A DNA stretch of 60,000 nucleotides from Nymphaea colorata (taxonomy: Eukaryota > Streptophyta > Magnoliopsida > Nymphaeales > Nymphaeaceae): positions 9,927,001 through 9,987,000 of the forward strand of contig NC_045148.1 in the NCBI RefSeq assembly GCF_008831285.2, given 5' to 3'. Below the pieces are notes generated by a model. The model saw nothing but the letters and a program-made list of their open reading frames with translations. It was not told the origin of the DNA and made no database searches. This document shows positions 36,301-47,924 of this stretch, piece by piece (positions within the stretch are counted from its first letter, which is position 1; each line of letters opens with the position of its first letter). The translations under genes and the position numbers were made by a program.

Positions 36301-38224
36301 GTAAAACAACTTTGGTTCATCAAAAATGTGTAAGATCATTTGGTAGGCCGACATACGTTAATTAGAAATTTCAGACATTATGATTGTCTTAACGTAAATA
36401 TCCGCTTAAGTGATTGCATTTTGCGATATTACGTCATTTTAGATGGTATGAGGTAATTTTGAAATGTATACATATCAGTACGTAATTACGGACTTTTTGA
36501 TGGGTTGAATCCATAATTGCCCTTAATATAAAATGGTAGTGGTCTCTGGGGTCGTGCAATGGTTGCCTGAAACATTGGTTTCTATGGTTTTTCTCTTTCC
36601 CATCTGAGAGAAACCTCAAGTGCGCCGCAAAGACCCTGGAAGATCCTACCGCGATCTACCATTCAGTTCCTCAGATGGATTCAGGTACGCTTCCGCTTCA
36701 GTTTAAGTTTATTTTGTTTATTTCAATGATTTAGCATGAGCATGATCCTGTTTTAGAGCATATCGTTTGTGTATGCATGAAGGGGAGAAATCCCAACAAA
36801 ATGATGTCTCATTTTTGGGCTTGCTTGAATGGATGCACGAAGTATTTCATATTTGACCTACTCGATCGTGTCCAAGACAACCCATCTCGCGACTCTAAGT
36901 CTGACATCGTGTGTCCCGTGACACTTTATGTCAGGAACTCAAACATGCAATGACGATTCACTAGTTTGTTCTTAAAAGTTCATCATTTTTTGTCAATTTA
37001 TCATCATTCTTTGGAAAGGAACACCAGAATGTGACATTTTCCTTCGTTGAATAACACCACAACGCGACTTTCATATATGACGCAAGTTGGAAAAGCACAC
37101 ACTTGCCTTTTGTGACACACTTTTGTTGTTAATAAACATTTATCTTATTACACCTTGACGTGATAAAAGGATACAGTCATAAATAACACTGTTGCTTTTG
37201 ATTGTAGAATGAATCAACGACTCCCCCGAAGAAGCAGAAGCCCCTTTCCTTTTTCCCTTACTTCTAGGCTGGGTAGCTTGTGGACTTGAAGTGTATCCAT
37301 TATTTATAGCACTATCACAAAAAACGAGCCTCATTGAAAAAAAATGCGTATAATACCTGTACAAAACACGTCTTTTTTAAAAAAACACCATAAAATAACA
37401 AACGTGAAAATAATGTATATTATACGCGTATTATATGCATCTTTTTGTGTTTTTCATATTTTTTATAATTTTTAGGATTTATTAAATGTTTTAAATTTTT
37501 TAAAAATTTGCTGAGATTCTTTCATTTTATTCCCGAAATTTACAATTTTGTCGTATTATACCCAAGAAATTCATCACCGTATAATAACCATACACTTTTT
37601 TTGTGACAATGATTTATAGTATAAAAGAGTAGCACTCACCGGCATGAAAATGACAACTATACTTTCACTAACCCGCCAATCCGACCAACAACACTTGTGA
37701 GGTTGCATTCATGTTACTGAAGGTCATGTGACTTAGGGACAAGCTAAGTTTGCCTAGGGACAATGGGCCACTGTGAGTTGGATCTGGATCCATAATCCAG
37801 ATTCAAAATAAGCAAGATTCTACAACATTGGGCCATACAATGAAGGGGACGAGCATTGTGGAGTAGCTATCGCAACTTTAAACATTGGGGAAGAAGGTGA
37901 GAGATCATGATGAAGTTGGCCTGTCCTTTGCCTTGGACACAGAAGTACCTCCGGCAGTCGAGCAAGCAACCAACCGCACCAGGCAACTGTTCATTCATTT
38001 CCTTTCACTTAAACCTACTTTATTATTTAACTACGTAATGTGCTTGAAGACATTGATTAGTGTATGTCATGTCGACCGTCCGGCGAAGAAAATTGGCCGT
38101 CGGCGAAGAGGTTGGCATGGTGGAGCAGGCCGTGGCTGTTAGATGAGGACACTCATTTGCATTTGTGGGGCTGCCCAGTATAACAGGATCCAAATCACTC
38201 AAATTTTAACATTGAATTATTCTT
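33341..38224. other. Intergenic region, no gene seen
   Basis: Almost 5 kb without a supported gene. A short leader-like piece ends ATGGATTCAG followed by a donor-like GTACGC at about 36675-36690, but no downstream exon was recognised. The rest is AT-rich, with decayed repeats (GGATC/GATCC words near 37780). Confidence 0.45.
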
Positions 38225-38350
38225 TCAAATACGCTTGGGCATCGGCCGGGCCCGGCCTGATAAGGAGCCGGCCCTGGTTGGCCCAACACCCGAAACTTGA
38301 GCTCCGATTCGACTTGACTATTCAAACCTGAGCCTGAACCCGGCTTGGGG
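38225..38350. repeat. GGCCGGGCCC-type dispersed repeat fragment
   Basis: Starts near GGGCATCGGCCGGGCCCGG and continues with GAGCC/GGCTC words (AACCTGAGCCTGAACCCGGC). It resembles arms of the hAT-like elements elsewhere in the window, but no paired end was found. Confidence 0.35.
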
Positions 38351-38959
38351 ATCCAAATTTCTATGCCTAAGGAACCAAAAAACAATCCTTTTAATACTTG
38401 TTCTTCTGTTTGTTTGAAAGGCAAGAGCAGGGGCCTTAGCAAATAAGTAACCCGGTAAATCCCGAAGATCTTTAAGTTTGGCCATGGAGGTTTTATTTGT
38501 GGTGTCAATTCGTTGAGTTTTCAACGTGACGACGACGACGACGCACACCAACCATCACTGTTGGTGGCTGTGAACGTCCGAAGAGGCCGGACCGCAATAA
38601 GTTCACCATTTATTTATAAAAAAAAGGAGCACCACAATGAGTTGGAGGTGAGAGGGCAGACAGCATGTGGATGCCACCAGCATTTCACGTCACTCCAGGT
38701 GGGTGAGAATTATGAGCAATTCGTACGCACCCCTCACCTTTTCGTTTTATAAAAGAAAAAAATATATGAAGACATAAGTGCGCGTGTAGGTTGTCCAAAA
38801 GTTTTTCATATAATATTTATATGTGAAAACTGAAAACAGAACATGTATAAATTATTTGATAACTCTTTTTAAAGAAATCAGATAATAAAGTTTAAGTTGT
38901 CAATGTAAAAATTAAGTTATTTTTTCCCAAGCAGAAATATCCCTCAAAAGAGTAGGAAA

Positions 38960-38993
<34 letters not shown>

Positions 38994-40292
38994 CCCTTAT
39001 CAAAGCTGAAACTTACCCAAGATAAGTTTCAATTTGAATTAAATTCTCCATACATTTGTATTATATGGGCGGAGATTATTATTTACTTGTGATATGACAT
39101 AACCTTGAAACAGGGCATGAATCCCATTACTTATTTGCCAATTAGGCACACCCAACCTATCAACTGCTTTATATTATATGGATCTGACAGTGACCGTCCC
39201 GTAGTTGGATTAGGACAAGTTCGTTCGGACCCCGCAAAACAAGTGGGATGTAAAATTGGAACTTCCTTTTCATTGACACCGACCATTCTGGTCCACATGA
39301 ACATCAATTTGTAGAATGTTGCAGATGATCCTTTTCTCTTATCTTTTTCAGACTTCCGTTGAGAAGCTGAGTCTCTCTTCAAATCCAGAAAAGATTTTAT
39401 CAAGAAATTCAGATTCGCATCGAACTCTTGATCTTGATCTTGTTCAACTTGAAGGTCTTAACTCTAAAAATATATGAAGAAAACATTATATCAAGATATT
39501 CACTTCCCGGCGTGTCAAACTCTTTATCTTACTCAACTTGAAAGTCTTAAGTCTAACCCCCTGACAGAGTCCGGCCGCGACCTCAAACACGGGACAAGCT
39601 AATGAGATTTTCCTAGAGTACTTAGTGGGGATATGAGATTAAGAGATTTGGTTGGTTTAGGTCAACTTTGAGCACTACGGGACCGGCTCCAAGCTGCGAC
39701 CGCAGATCAGTTTTATGGGTCTTATTTCTCCATTTCATGGTTAGGTCGAGCCGCGACCAAACTTCGCTCGTGGTAACCTACCAAAGCATGACAGGTGGTG
39801 ATGCACCGACGTCCTTGTCACACAAAGCCTAGACGCAACCTTAATCAAAAGATTAAGATAGCCATACAGGAGACATGCATTTTGGACACATAAAGGCAGG
39901 CCAACTGGGTCCACTGCAGCTGTGTCCACTAGTGGCTTGGTGCTGGGCCCCAACCCAGTTTATGTTCGGTCAATTGTCTACCATACGTGGGCGCGCCCGC
40001 ACCCGGAAGTCTTATCCAGTACAATGCAAGTCCAGCCCTTTGACCCACTGCAACTGGTCATATTTAATGTAGACTTAAAGATCATACTGTCGCTAGATCA
40101 CATAAAATTAATCACATTTTAGAGACTATAATCCTCCACCATAACTTTTAGAGATACATGATCAAATTGTAAGCATTAACATCACTTTCTTGCGAATGTA
40201 ATAACTTACTTTGGAAATATTGGTTGGATAAGACCAACCGGGCCCAACCGAGAATTAATGTCAAAATCTTTTCAAAATTGAATTGGCAGGTG
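38351..40292. other. Intergenic region, no gene seen
   Basis: Includes a GACGAC run at about 38526-38542 and a (TA)n run at about 38963-38991. Somewhat GC-richer stretches at 39550-40030 have only short frames without motifs. Confidence 0.4.
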
Positions 40293-40806
40293 TAAGGGTG
40301 AAGACGAGCTAAGTCGAGCCCGAGTTGAATCAGCCCGAGTTCGGCTCGACTGATGAAACCTCGAGCTCGATCGAGTCTTGAGAATAGCTCGATGGAAGCA
40401 GTTCGAGCTAGACTCGGTAGTTACATGTTGAGCTCGAGGTTGACTCGATTAAGGCTCGAGAAACTCGTTTGAATAGAATTGATATTCATCGTTACGTGTT
40501 GCTTTCATGCTTGACTTGATTATGACTCGACAAACTCGTTTGAATAAGATTAATATTCATCGTTACGAGTTGAGCTCAAGCTCGACTCGATTAAAGCTCA
40601 ACAAACTCGTAAACTCGTTCGAATATATCAACTTGATTAAGGCTCGACAAACTCGATTAAGGCTCAAGCTCGACTGGAAAGTTACGTGTTGAGCTTGAAC
40701 TCAACTTGATTATTTGAATGAGTCGACTCATGAACTCAAGTTCGATTTCTTAAGAAAATGACTCGGCTCGAACTTGTTCATGAGTCGAGCTTGTTGTTCA
40801 TCCCTA
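40293..40806. mobile_element. hAT-like GAGCTCGA-rich element with 8-bp flanking repeat
   Basis: A 514-bp element starting TAAGGGTGAAGACGAGC and ending in the reverse complement of TAGGGATGAACAACAAGC. It is flanked by GGCAGGTG (40285-40292) and GGCAGATA (40807-40814), which fits an eroded 8-bp target duplication of hAT type. The interior is a diverged tandem series around CTCGACAAACTCGTTTGAAT and AACTCGATTAAGGCTC. No transposase is encoded, so it is non-autonomous. Confidence 0.65.
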
Positions 40807-40968
40807 GGCAGATAAAAATAATAATCTTTCACGCCTGGCAGATCCAGCTATAAGATGAACCTGGGAAAATGACATCTTCCCAAGTCTCCTGTAGGGAGCA
40901 GGTTCAATATATAAGTACCCATATTGACATATTCTCCTAATCACGATGCAATTACTTGTCAGATAGGC

Positions 40969-41100
40969 CGTTTCTGCCTAATATCTTTCATAATTTTTAA
41001 AAACATAGATCCATATCCATGATCCGGCTGGACCCGTTTTTGCCCAATATTTGTCATAAGTTTTAAGAATGTGGATCCAGATCCATGATCCATGATCCAT
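40969..41100. repeat. Tandem duplication, 66-bp unit, two diverged copies
   Basis: CGTTTCTGCCTAATAT at 40969 recurs as CGTTTTTGCCCAATAT at 41035. Each copy ends in GATCCATATCCATGATCC or GATCCAGATCCATGATCC. Confidence 0.75.
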
Positions 41101-41883
41101 TTAGGAGACAATACCTACCCAGATTGCATTCATCTAGATCTTACCAACCTGAAAGCCCAAGATCTATGAATTATAAGGCGATAGAGATAGAGAGAGAAAG
41201 AGAGGTCGTTGATTCCCTTGCCCCACCGGCATGGGTCAGCCTACCTGTCAAACCGGGTCGGTCAAGGGCAAGTAGCCCTCCAATGCCCAATTTTTAATAC
41301 GTGGATCCCACACTTTATGTGGTGGTTCCCTGTGGATCCGGTTTTTCGGGGGCCCATATCCGTACTCCCCTCACATGGTGCGAGCCCATTTTGTTGTATT
41401 CCCAATCTTGCTTGCCCCTTGGCTTTCTCCTGCAATCGAAACTGCGCCCTCAATAATGGAAAAAAATCACTAATATTTTGCTCTGGATTTGATTAGGTAG
41501 GTAAGATGAATGATTATGCACCACAGATGCAAGTAAATACCGGGGTTGAAAGACAAAAATGCCCTCAAGAAAAAAAATACATAAAATTAACTAAGGGGCG
41601 TAAGTGAAAGGTGTTTAAATATAAATAAATACAAATTATAGGAGTGAATGAATGACAGCCATCTAATCAAGGTCATTCATCTTAAGCAGATGATGATTGA
41701 GGAAAAAAAAAAAGTGTAAAAACTAATACATGAAGATACTCATTGTATCTTTTTCTTGATTTTCTCTTAACCACCTTGATTAAATAATAGGTTGGCTATA
41801 AGAAGTTAAAATCACTATTTAATTTTTCAAAATTATGGAGGTATCAATGTGTAAATAGGATAATTTTTTGTGGGTTGGTGTGG
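41101..41883. other. Intergenic region, no gene seen
   Basis: A moderately GC-rich stretch at 41209-41460 has open frames on both strands without motifs. The rest is AT-rich. Confidence 0.4.
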
Positions 41884-42066
41884 GCAGGGGCGGAGGGAGG
41901 GGGGCCGCATAGGGGAAGTAGATGGAAAAAAAAAATTACATTATAAAAATAAAAAAATTTTAGTTGTTTAATGTATTTTTTTTACTTAGGTTCAGTTTGG
42001 TCCTATCCAAATTTGATGATGGATTATTTGACCCCTCTCTAAACAAAATCCTGGCACCGCCTGTGA
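41884..42066. mobile_element. MITE-like GGCGGAG element
   Basis: Left end CAGGGGCGGAGGGAGGGGGG; the right end, in reverse complement, is CACAGGCGGTGCCAGGATTT. Between them is an A/T-rich core containing GTTCAGTTTGGTCCTATCC, shared in inverse orientation with the copy near 33.2 kb. Non-coding. Confidence 0.5.
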
Positions 42067-43097
42067 GTCCGGGTGATATCCAACACTATCAAAAGGACAA
42101 AACTGAAAGACTGAAAAGTTACTCCTTCCACAACTGCAAAAGTTTTGCCCTTAAACAAAAAAAATCTCAATCTGAGATGCACGCAAAAGTTGTGGAGATA
42201 AAGAAATAAAACAAGAATTAGTTGATGAATAAGTAGTTGAGGCGGAGGATAACACTTCCAACTTGCTATTTTGTATTGTTTGCACGCAATCGAGAACCAT
42301 CTTGAACCTGCCCAAGTTAACGAGCCACTTACTTCTTATTAGGCTGGCCTAAAGCAAGAACAAGATTACCAAAAGTTTCATCCTTTGAAGCAGCGGCACT
42401 GCAGGAGAGAAATTTTTTAATCCTTAGCTGATGGAATGAATACTTTAATAATTAAAGTACGCTACGTGACATTTAGGTCAGCTGGATTCAATTAATAGGG
42501 AGAAATACATATTTGGAACTTTATGTTTACAGTGAGGATCCTCCAATGGAAGCCGTGAATCTGAATTCTTCCATGCCACTCAGAAAAATTATATGGATAG
42601 TTTCTCTCTCATATTCACAGAAACAACCACAACAACTACCATAATAAAAACAACAACAACAACAATGTTCTGAGCTTAACACATGAGATTAGTAAAGTAA
42701 GTTCAGCATCTTTCTTAAAATGGTGTGAACTAAATAAAGAAAAAATTGCAACGACAAAGAGAATGGGATAAGTAAGTTGACATATTGTTGAGATATGTCC
42801 TGAGCTCTGGCCTGTCTGGGCGTATTGGTCCTTCTGTAGGACAGTTGGAGGTTGAGCATGTCAATTTCTCAGTTGAGTGTGGTTGCACATGAAGTTTCAC
42901 TACCTTTCTTCTGTCAATTATGTGCACATGGCTTCGGTTGAAGGGTTGAAGTTATCCTTTTTCAAAGGGATAGGAAGTCTACTTAAAGGTAGAGAGACAT
43001 GGCATCCTAACCCATAACAATTCTCTCTTCTTCGTCTGCCCAAATATTTCCACAACCTCTTTCATTCCCACCTGCTTTGATTCCCTGTTCCTCTATC
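42067..43097. other. Upstream flank of the acidic-protein gene
   Basis: Includes an AAC-repeat run at about 42645-42665. No clear TATA box was found in the last 150 bp; the leader just before the ATG is C/T-rich (TTCTCTCTTCTTCGTCTGCC at about 43021). Confidence 0.4.
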
Positions 43098-43616
43098 ATG
43101 GCCTCTGCAACTTCTGATTCTGCCGCCATTTGGGAGGGACTTTATGAGAATGAAGAAATGTTGGAGGAAAGCATACAGACTGATGGTTCTCTCATGGCTT
43201 TCTTGGAAGAAACCCAAGTTGGTGATGCAGAGGATGAGAGGTTGAGCGGTGTGATTCAATCGTTTGAGGCTGAGATTGATCAAGCCAATGTGGGGAGGGA
43301 GGAGTTCATCCTGCCCAACAGCACTGGAGGAGGAGGTGGGCATGGCCTTGCAGAGGCAAATGAAGAGGAGCCAAGGGGACCTTGCCCTATAGATGATCCC
43401 TTTGATTGGGTAGACATGGAGATGGTCTCTAGCTCAATTGGTAATGAAATGGACCAGTGGTACTTGGATGCCTTCATGAATGAGCTTGGGCATCTGGATC
43501 AATTTGAGGATCAGGTGAGCTATGTTGATGGCTTCAGGGATCATGGCTTCTACTATGTTGATGCCCCTATGGAGCAGGATCTTAGCCCTTTGTGGGAAGA
43601 ACAGATGTGGAACTAG
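43098..43616 (+). CDS. Lysine-free, strongly acidic protein of unknown function
   Basis: A 172-residue single-exon gene that I do not recognise. The ATG at 43098 (context ATCATGGCC) is the first ATG in frame; the frame is also open for seven codons upstream from a TTG, which is unlikely to be used. About 42 residues (24%) are Asp or Glu, against four Arg and no Lys, so the predicted charge is extremely negative. Features: an N-terminal acidic region with a possible amphipathic segment around 45-60, a Gly run at 77-81, a middle block with DDPFDWVDMEM at 99-109, WYLDAFMNEL at 121-130, and a C-terminal LWEEQMW at 165-171. Aromatic residues spaced among acidic ones resemble transcriptional activation-type regions, but that is inference. 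There is no signal peptide or membrane segment. Coherent codon use and a clean start and stop support a real gene. Confidence 0.72.
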   Translation: MASATSDSAAIWEGLYENEEMLEESIQTDGSLMAFLEETQVGDAEDERLSGVIQSFEAEIDQANVGREEFILPNSTGGGGGHGLAEANEEEPRGPCPIDDPFDWVDMEMVSSSIGNEMDQWYLDAFMNELGHLDQFEDQVSYVDGFRDHGFYYVDAPMEQDLSPLWEEQMWN

Positions 43617-46606
43617 GAGTTGTCATATGTTTGATTGCAGAAAGACCCAGAAAGAATTGCAGACAGCCGAGGCCGTGAACCATTTCTCAGTGTCCTGCAA
43701 GGGTGGTTTCTTTGTTGATCTAAAATTGTGCCATTGAGATGATGAACGAAACATCTAACGAAAAACTTGGTAGTTGCCTAGTTGGCACACCTTCTGTAGT
43801 TAGAGGTTTGGGCCGCGACCTGCATATTTTTTCAATCTTCCTTTTTCTTGGCATGTTTCCAATCAAAGTTTGTGAGAGTTTAAATGTGACAGGCATGTTT
43901 CCCTATGTGTGAGAAAGGGAATGATAGATAAATGTAGTTGCTAGGAAAACTATTTCAAGAGGAAAGCGTAATGAAATTCTCTTGTTCTGTTCTTGGGATG
44001 CCGTTCGAGCAATCTGCTGCCTTTTCCAAGTTACCAAAGACATAACTTTCTCATGGAATGTGGAAAAACATCTACTGTAAGTCGGTAACAGAAAGTTACC
44101 GATACACATATCGAGACATGACGGCATGTTGCAAAAAAATGATATTTTAGTATGAAAGTGACGGCTTCAAATGAAAGAACCCGGCCAGAAAGCCAAATCC
44201 TGCCGGGGAATTTGTTCCCTTCCGCATGAGACGCGGCCTGATTTTCACATGGAAGAGAGCCCCTTCCCTACGAAAGGGACTTAAATGAGTAATCCTTCAG
44301 GTAGACTTCTTTTCTTCCTCTTTCACCTTGGCATCCCAGCAGTTCTGCATAGAGATTTTCTTCCATCGAACTCTGCATTTCTTGCTCATAGCTTCAGCAA
44401 TATGATAGCCTCGTCAGAACATTCTTAGAATGGGGAAAAGAAAGGCTGCCCCTTTTTTATGAGAAGGGAGGATTAAAGCCTTCTCTCCGACTCTTCACGA
44501 TCTAGAGCTGCGTCGATACCAGGCAGCAGTGGTCTCCATGATCAAAGGTGGGCTTTGTTTGACATAATAATCTAAGATTTCTCATCTGCCTGCATTAAAT
44601 CCGTGGAGCAGATGAAGAATTTCAATTCAATAAGCGTACCCAATGGCCTTTGTTTAACTTTCTTTCATTAAAGACTCCTCTCATCTGCATTAAATCCGTG
44701 AACCAGATGAAGAATTTGAATTCAATGTGTGCCCAATGGAAAAAAAATGATCCATGTAAACATATCAATATTTTCTCTCCGTAACACCTGAAATAGTCAT
44801 CATGGCTGGTCATTTTGCGCATGTATAAAGTTACCAAATTTCATGAATAATCTCCAATACATTGTTAATTTCATGGATTTGCATATTCCGTACTTCGATA
44901 TTGAGGGAAAGCACACATATAGTTTTATTATTATTTTTTCAGGGGCTTGCACTTGCCAATTCAAGATGTGCACTTTTTTTATCTCTCTGTAAAGCTTGCA
45001 TGCGGTTGCAAGGATATTAGATTAGGTACAACAAAATGCAGTAGATGGGCATTTGATAAGAATGTCGTGTTCTTAAGAAACATGATAAATTATATACAAC
45101 CTTTGATTGTTGAATGTAAGAATAATAATATAATCGCATCATATTTCTTAGAACAAAAACATGTAATGTTAGGGACGTTCTTCTTCTCATTAACTGTCCC
45201 TTGTTATTGGTTATATTAAAATCGACTTCCCTTCACTGCACAAGAAAATGATGAAATCCGCTGCCTTCGCGTGATGGCGAGAAACACCATTAAAGCAATG
45301 GAAATGTATACCTCAATAAAGATGGATTGCTTTAAGCCAACTCACGCGTATGAAGCTCACTTAAATGAAGCCGATGCCTTTTAAAGGACTTCAAGATATA
45401 ATGCCACCCACTTCGAAGGCTCTATTTTCAAGACAATGTTGCTAAGGAACCAAGTTTTCCATTGATGACTCTGAAAGAGAGAAAAAAAAACTAACATTTC
45501 ATTCAAATTTTCAAAGGAATGGGCTTCCTTTGGGGCAACGGAGAAGTGAGAATCATAAGCAAAGAATTCTCTCTTTAAGCCTCTCATTAAAGGAGGCATT
45601 CCGATTCTTCTCTTCCCCTCGGGACTTGTTCGCTATACCATGGTAATTAAGGTGGAAGCATAGACAAAATGCTTCCAAAGGAGAGTTTGGAAGACAGACT
45701 AGTGCAAGAGTTAAAGGGCATTGTTTTGCATAAATGTGACTTTAAATTTGAGGGATCCTTTTATCATCTTAGTTTTAAGATGCCAACGGATCGAATTTGA
45801 ATTGGATATGCCCTTATGTATATCTGCTGCATATATTGGGATTTGAATGCGAATAAAGAAACATCGTATCCAAAATATGATTTCACAATCTAAATTTAAT
45901 ATGAATCTGAGTTTTACATTCATATCTGAATCCGAATTCGAATTTTGAACCGAATTTGGCCGATTTTAAAAATGTAAAAACATTAGATATAAGATATTTG
46001 TTTAAAACTGAATCTGATCTGAATCTGAATCTGAATACAATGGGATGTTGTTTTTTAAATGCAAATCCGATCCCATTTCTTAATCGGATATCAATTTTTT
46101 TTCCATCTTCTTTTTATATTTTTTTTTAACGGTATCCTATCCAAATCAGATATGGTGACATATATTGTTAGTTTTTCATAAATTAAGCATGTATTTGTAG
46201 GTTTCATAGCCTTTGAACATGCAAATTTTTCTTTTAGTGTTAGCATATATCAAATCAACCAGCCCTACTTTTTATGAAACCTCTCGGACGGTATACCACA
46301 GACTCTCGGCAAGTATTGTGAAAAATACTCTACATGAGCAGATTGGCCGGTATGGATCATGTCGGCCTCTTGCAGATATGATACAATGCATGTACATGAC
46401 TATATAATTCTATATTCGGAGTCAAATTATGAGAAAGAACCCACTTTCGAGATGAAAATGTGGCCCCTGCGTCCAGATCCAAGTTCAAATCCAAATAACT
46501 AATTAGATTAAGACTTGATAAGTAGTTTTGTAATCAAATTCATATTCGAATATGGCATCCAACTGACACCCCACCCGATTTCAATCATTTCATATATGTG
46601 TCGGCT
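43617..46606. other. Intergenic region, no gene seen
   Basis: Includes a duplicated hairpin-forming segment at 44581-44739 (listed separately) and a GAATCTGAAT-rich dispersed repeat at about 45850-46090. Open frames are short and motif-free. Confidence 0.45.
44581..44739. repeat. Duplicated hairpin segment, 99-bp period
   Basis: CTCATCTG, then GCATTAAATCCGTG, then CAGATGAAGAATTT occurs at 44581 and again at 44680; both copies end near CCCAATGG. CATCTG and CAGATG form a short stem in each copy. Confidence 0.82.
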
Positions 46607-46730
46607 CTAGGGGTGCACAAAGAGTCGAGCTACTCGTGCTCGACTCGTTTAAGCTTGACTCGTAAGCGAGTTCGAGCTGCTTCATTAGTTAAACGATTCG
46701 GTTTAACTAATCGAGCCGAAAGATTACTGA
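46607..46730. mobile_element. hAT-like GAGTCGAGC element, left end only
   Basis: Starts TAGGGGTGCACAAAGAGTCG and continues with CTCGA words, like the elements at 24.4 and 40.3 kb. The right end is not recognised. A local duplication of ATTACTGAACTTG follows at about 46720-46795. Confidence 0.45.
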
Positions 46731-46838
46731 ACTTGCACTCAGTTAAAAAAATTACTGAACTTGTTTAAACAAAAAAATTACTGAACTTGCACTCAGTTAC
46801 ATACAAAAGTTGATATCCATCCGACCCGAGCCCTATGG

Positions 46839-46941
46839 AGGCATTTGATAATAGGAACGTCAAGTCAGTATTTTTTGATTTTTTTGTAAAGATTGTCATA
46901 AAAAAACAAATTAAAACAGTGTTTTTATTATCAAATGTCCT
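46839..46941. mobile_element. Palindromic MITE with 5-bp flanking repeat
   Basis: Left end AGGCATTTGATAATAGGAAC; the right end in reverse complement reads AGGACATTTGATAATAAAAA. It is 103 bp, non-coding, and flanked on both sides by TATGG (46834-46838 and 46942-46946), a candidate target duplication. Confidence 0.65.
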
Positions 46942-46946
46942 TATGG

Positions 46947-47700
46947 GGTCGTTTAGTATAAGAGATGGTAACAAATTGTTTTATAAATCTGTCCGAAAGA
47001 TTGAAGAAGTTCATGCAATGCAATTGTTATTGTTTCATAAAAAATCAGAATTGAAAGAATTAAATCAATATGCTGGGAAGAGATGCGTATTTTTTTAAAA
47101 TACTACAGAGATTTTTTTTTTTTTTTTGCAATTTTCTGTCTAAAGAAGTACCAAGATATGAGAATCCAAAGGCGCCTTTCAAATATTGTTTTACTCAACT
47201 ATTTTGTTTCAGGGTGAAGAAGAGAAAGAATTTCCAGTTCCTCGATATAAAAAATGATTAAGAAAATAGTATATAGGGTGGATACAATAGTTGGAAAAAC
47301 AATTAAAAATTTCTTAGTTATGTTATCATCATCTTATAATATTCTCTGCCTTTCTATGACTAGTTTATTGTTTATTAATTCAAATAAAAAACGAAAAAAA
47401 TATGGCGCATACCATTCGATTATAACAAAAACACAGTCAACTTTTTTTTTTTTTTTTCATTTAAATGTAACGCAGGCAGTTAAATACGATATATTCAAAC
47501 TTGTTTTTGTCAACCGTTGAAAAGTGGATCGTGTTTTTTCTTGTGTGTGTTCTCGTATGGATCAATCTCAATTTAAATGAAATCAGACCCGCTTCCAACC
47601 CTAATAGCCCACCGTTCTGCTTCTTTGGCGCCTTTCAATAGACGCGCCAATATTCGTTCCATGAAGTGGAGGGACTGCTTCACCATCTGCACTGTAACTC
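46947..47700. other. Intergenic region upstream of the NSUN6-like gene
   Basis: AT-rich, with T-runs at about 47111-47127 and 47442-47458. No TATA box stands out near the likely leader. An open frame at 47577-47816 lies in presumed promoter or leader DNA and ends in a low-complexity Ser/Leu/Pro tail encoded by CT repeats. Confidence 0.4.
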
Positions 47701-47780
47701 TCTCTCCCTCTCTCTCATCCACTCCCCTTCTCTCTCTCCCTCTCTCTCATCCACTCCCCTTCTCTCTCTCTCTCTCTCTC
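47696..47780. repeat. C/T-rich leader repeat of the NSUN6-like gene
   Basis: TCTCTCATCCACTCCCCTTC occurs twice in tandem (ending at about 47730 and 47762), followed by a (TC)n run. Pyrimidine-rich tracts of this kind are common just downstream of plant transcription starts, so it is probably promoter or 5' leader. Confidence 0.8.
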
Positions 47781-47924
47781 GTGATGATTGTTGAATCGAT
47801 CACATCCCTTCGTTGATCGATCTTCTTCTTAATTGCGATCTTCTACTGGTTGTTGTTCGTCCAATTAATTTGAAATTTCCGCATTTTCTTTTTCAAATTT
47901 GCTGGGTTGGGGTTCTGGAAGAGA

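Noticed and set aside
37885-38142. 85-codon plus-strand frame
   Set aside because: Non-ATG start, no recognisable domain, and it abuts repeat DNA.
43077-43097. Extended start (TTG) for the acidic-protein gene
   Set aside because: A non-ATG start is unlikely in a plant gene when an ATG in good context follows 21 bp later.
47577-47816. 79-codon open frame upstream of the NSUN6-like ATG
   Set aside because: It ends in a low-complexity tail encoded by CT repeats and shows no domain; most likely promoter or leader DNA.
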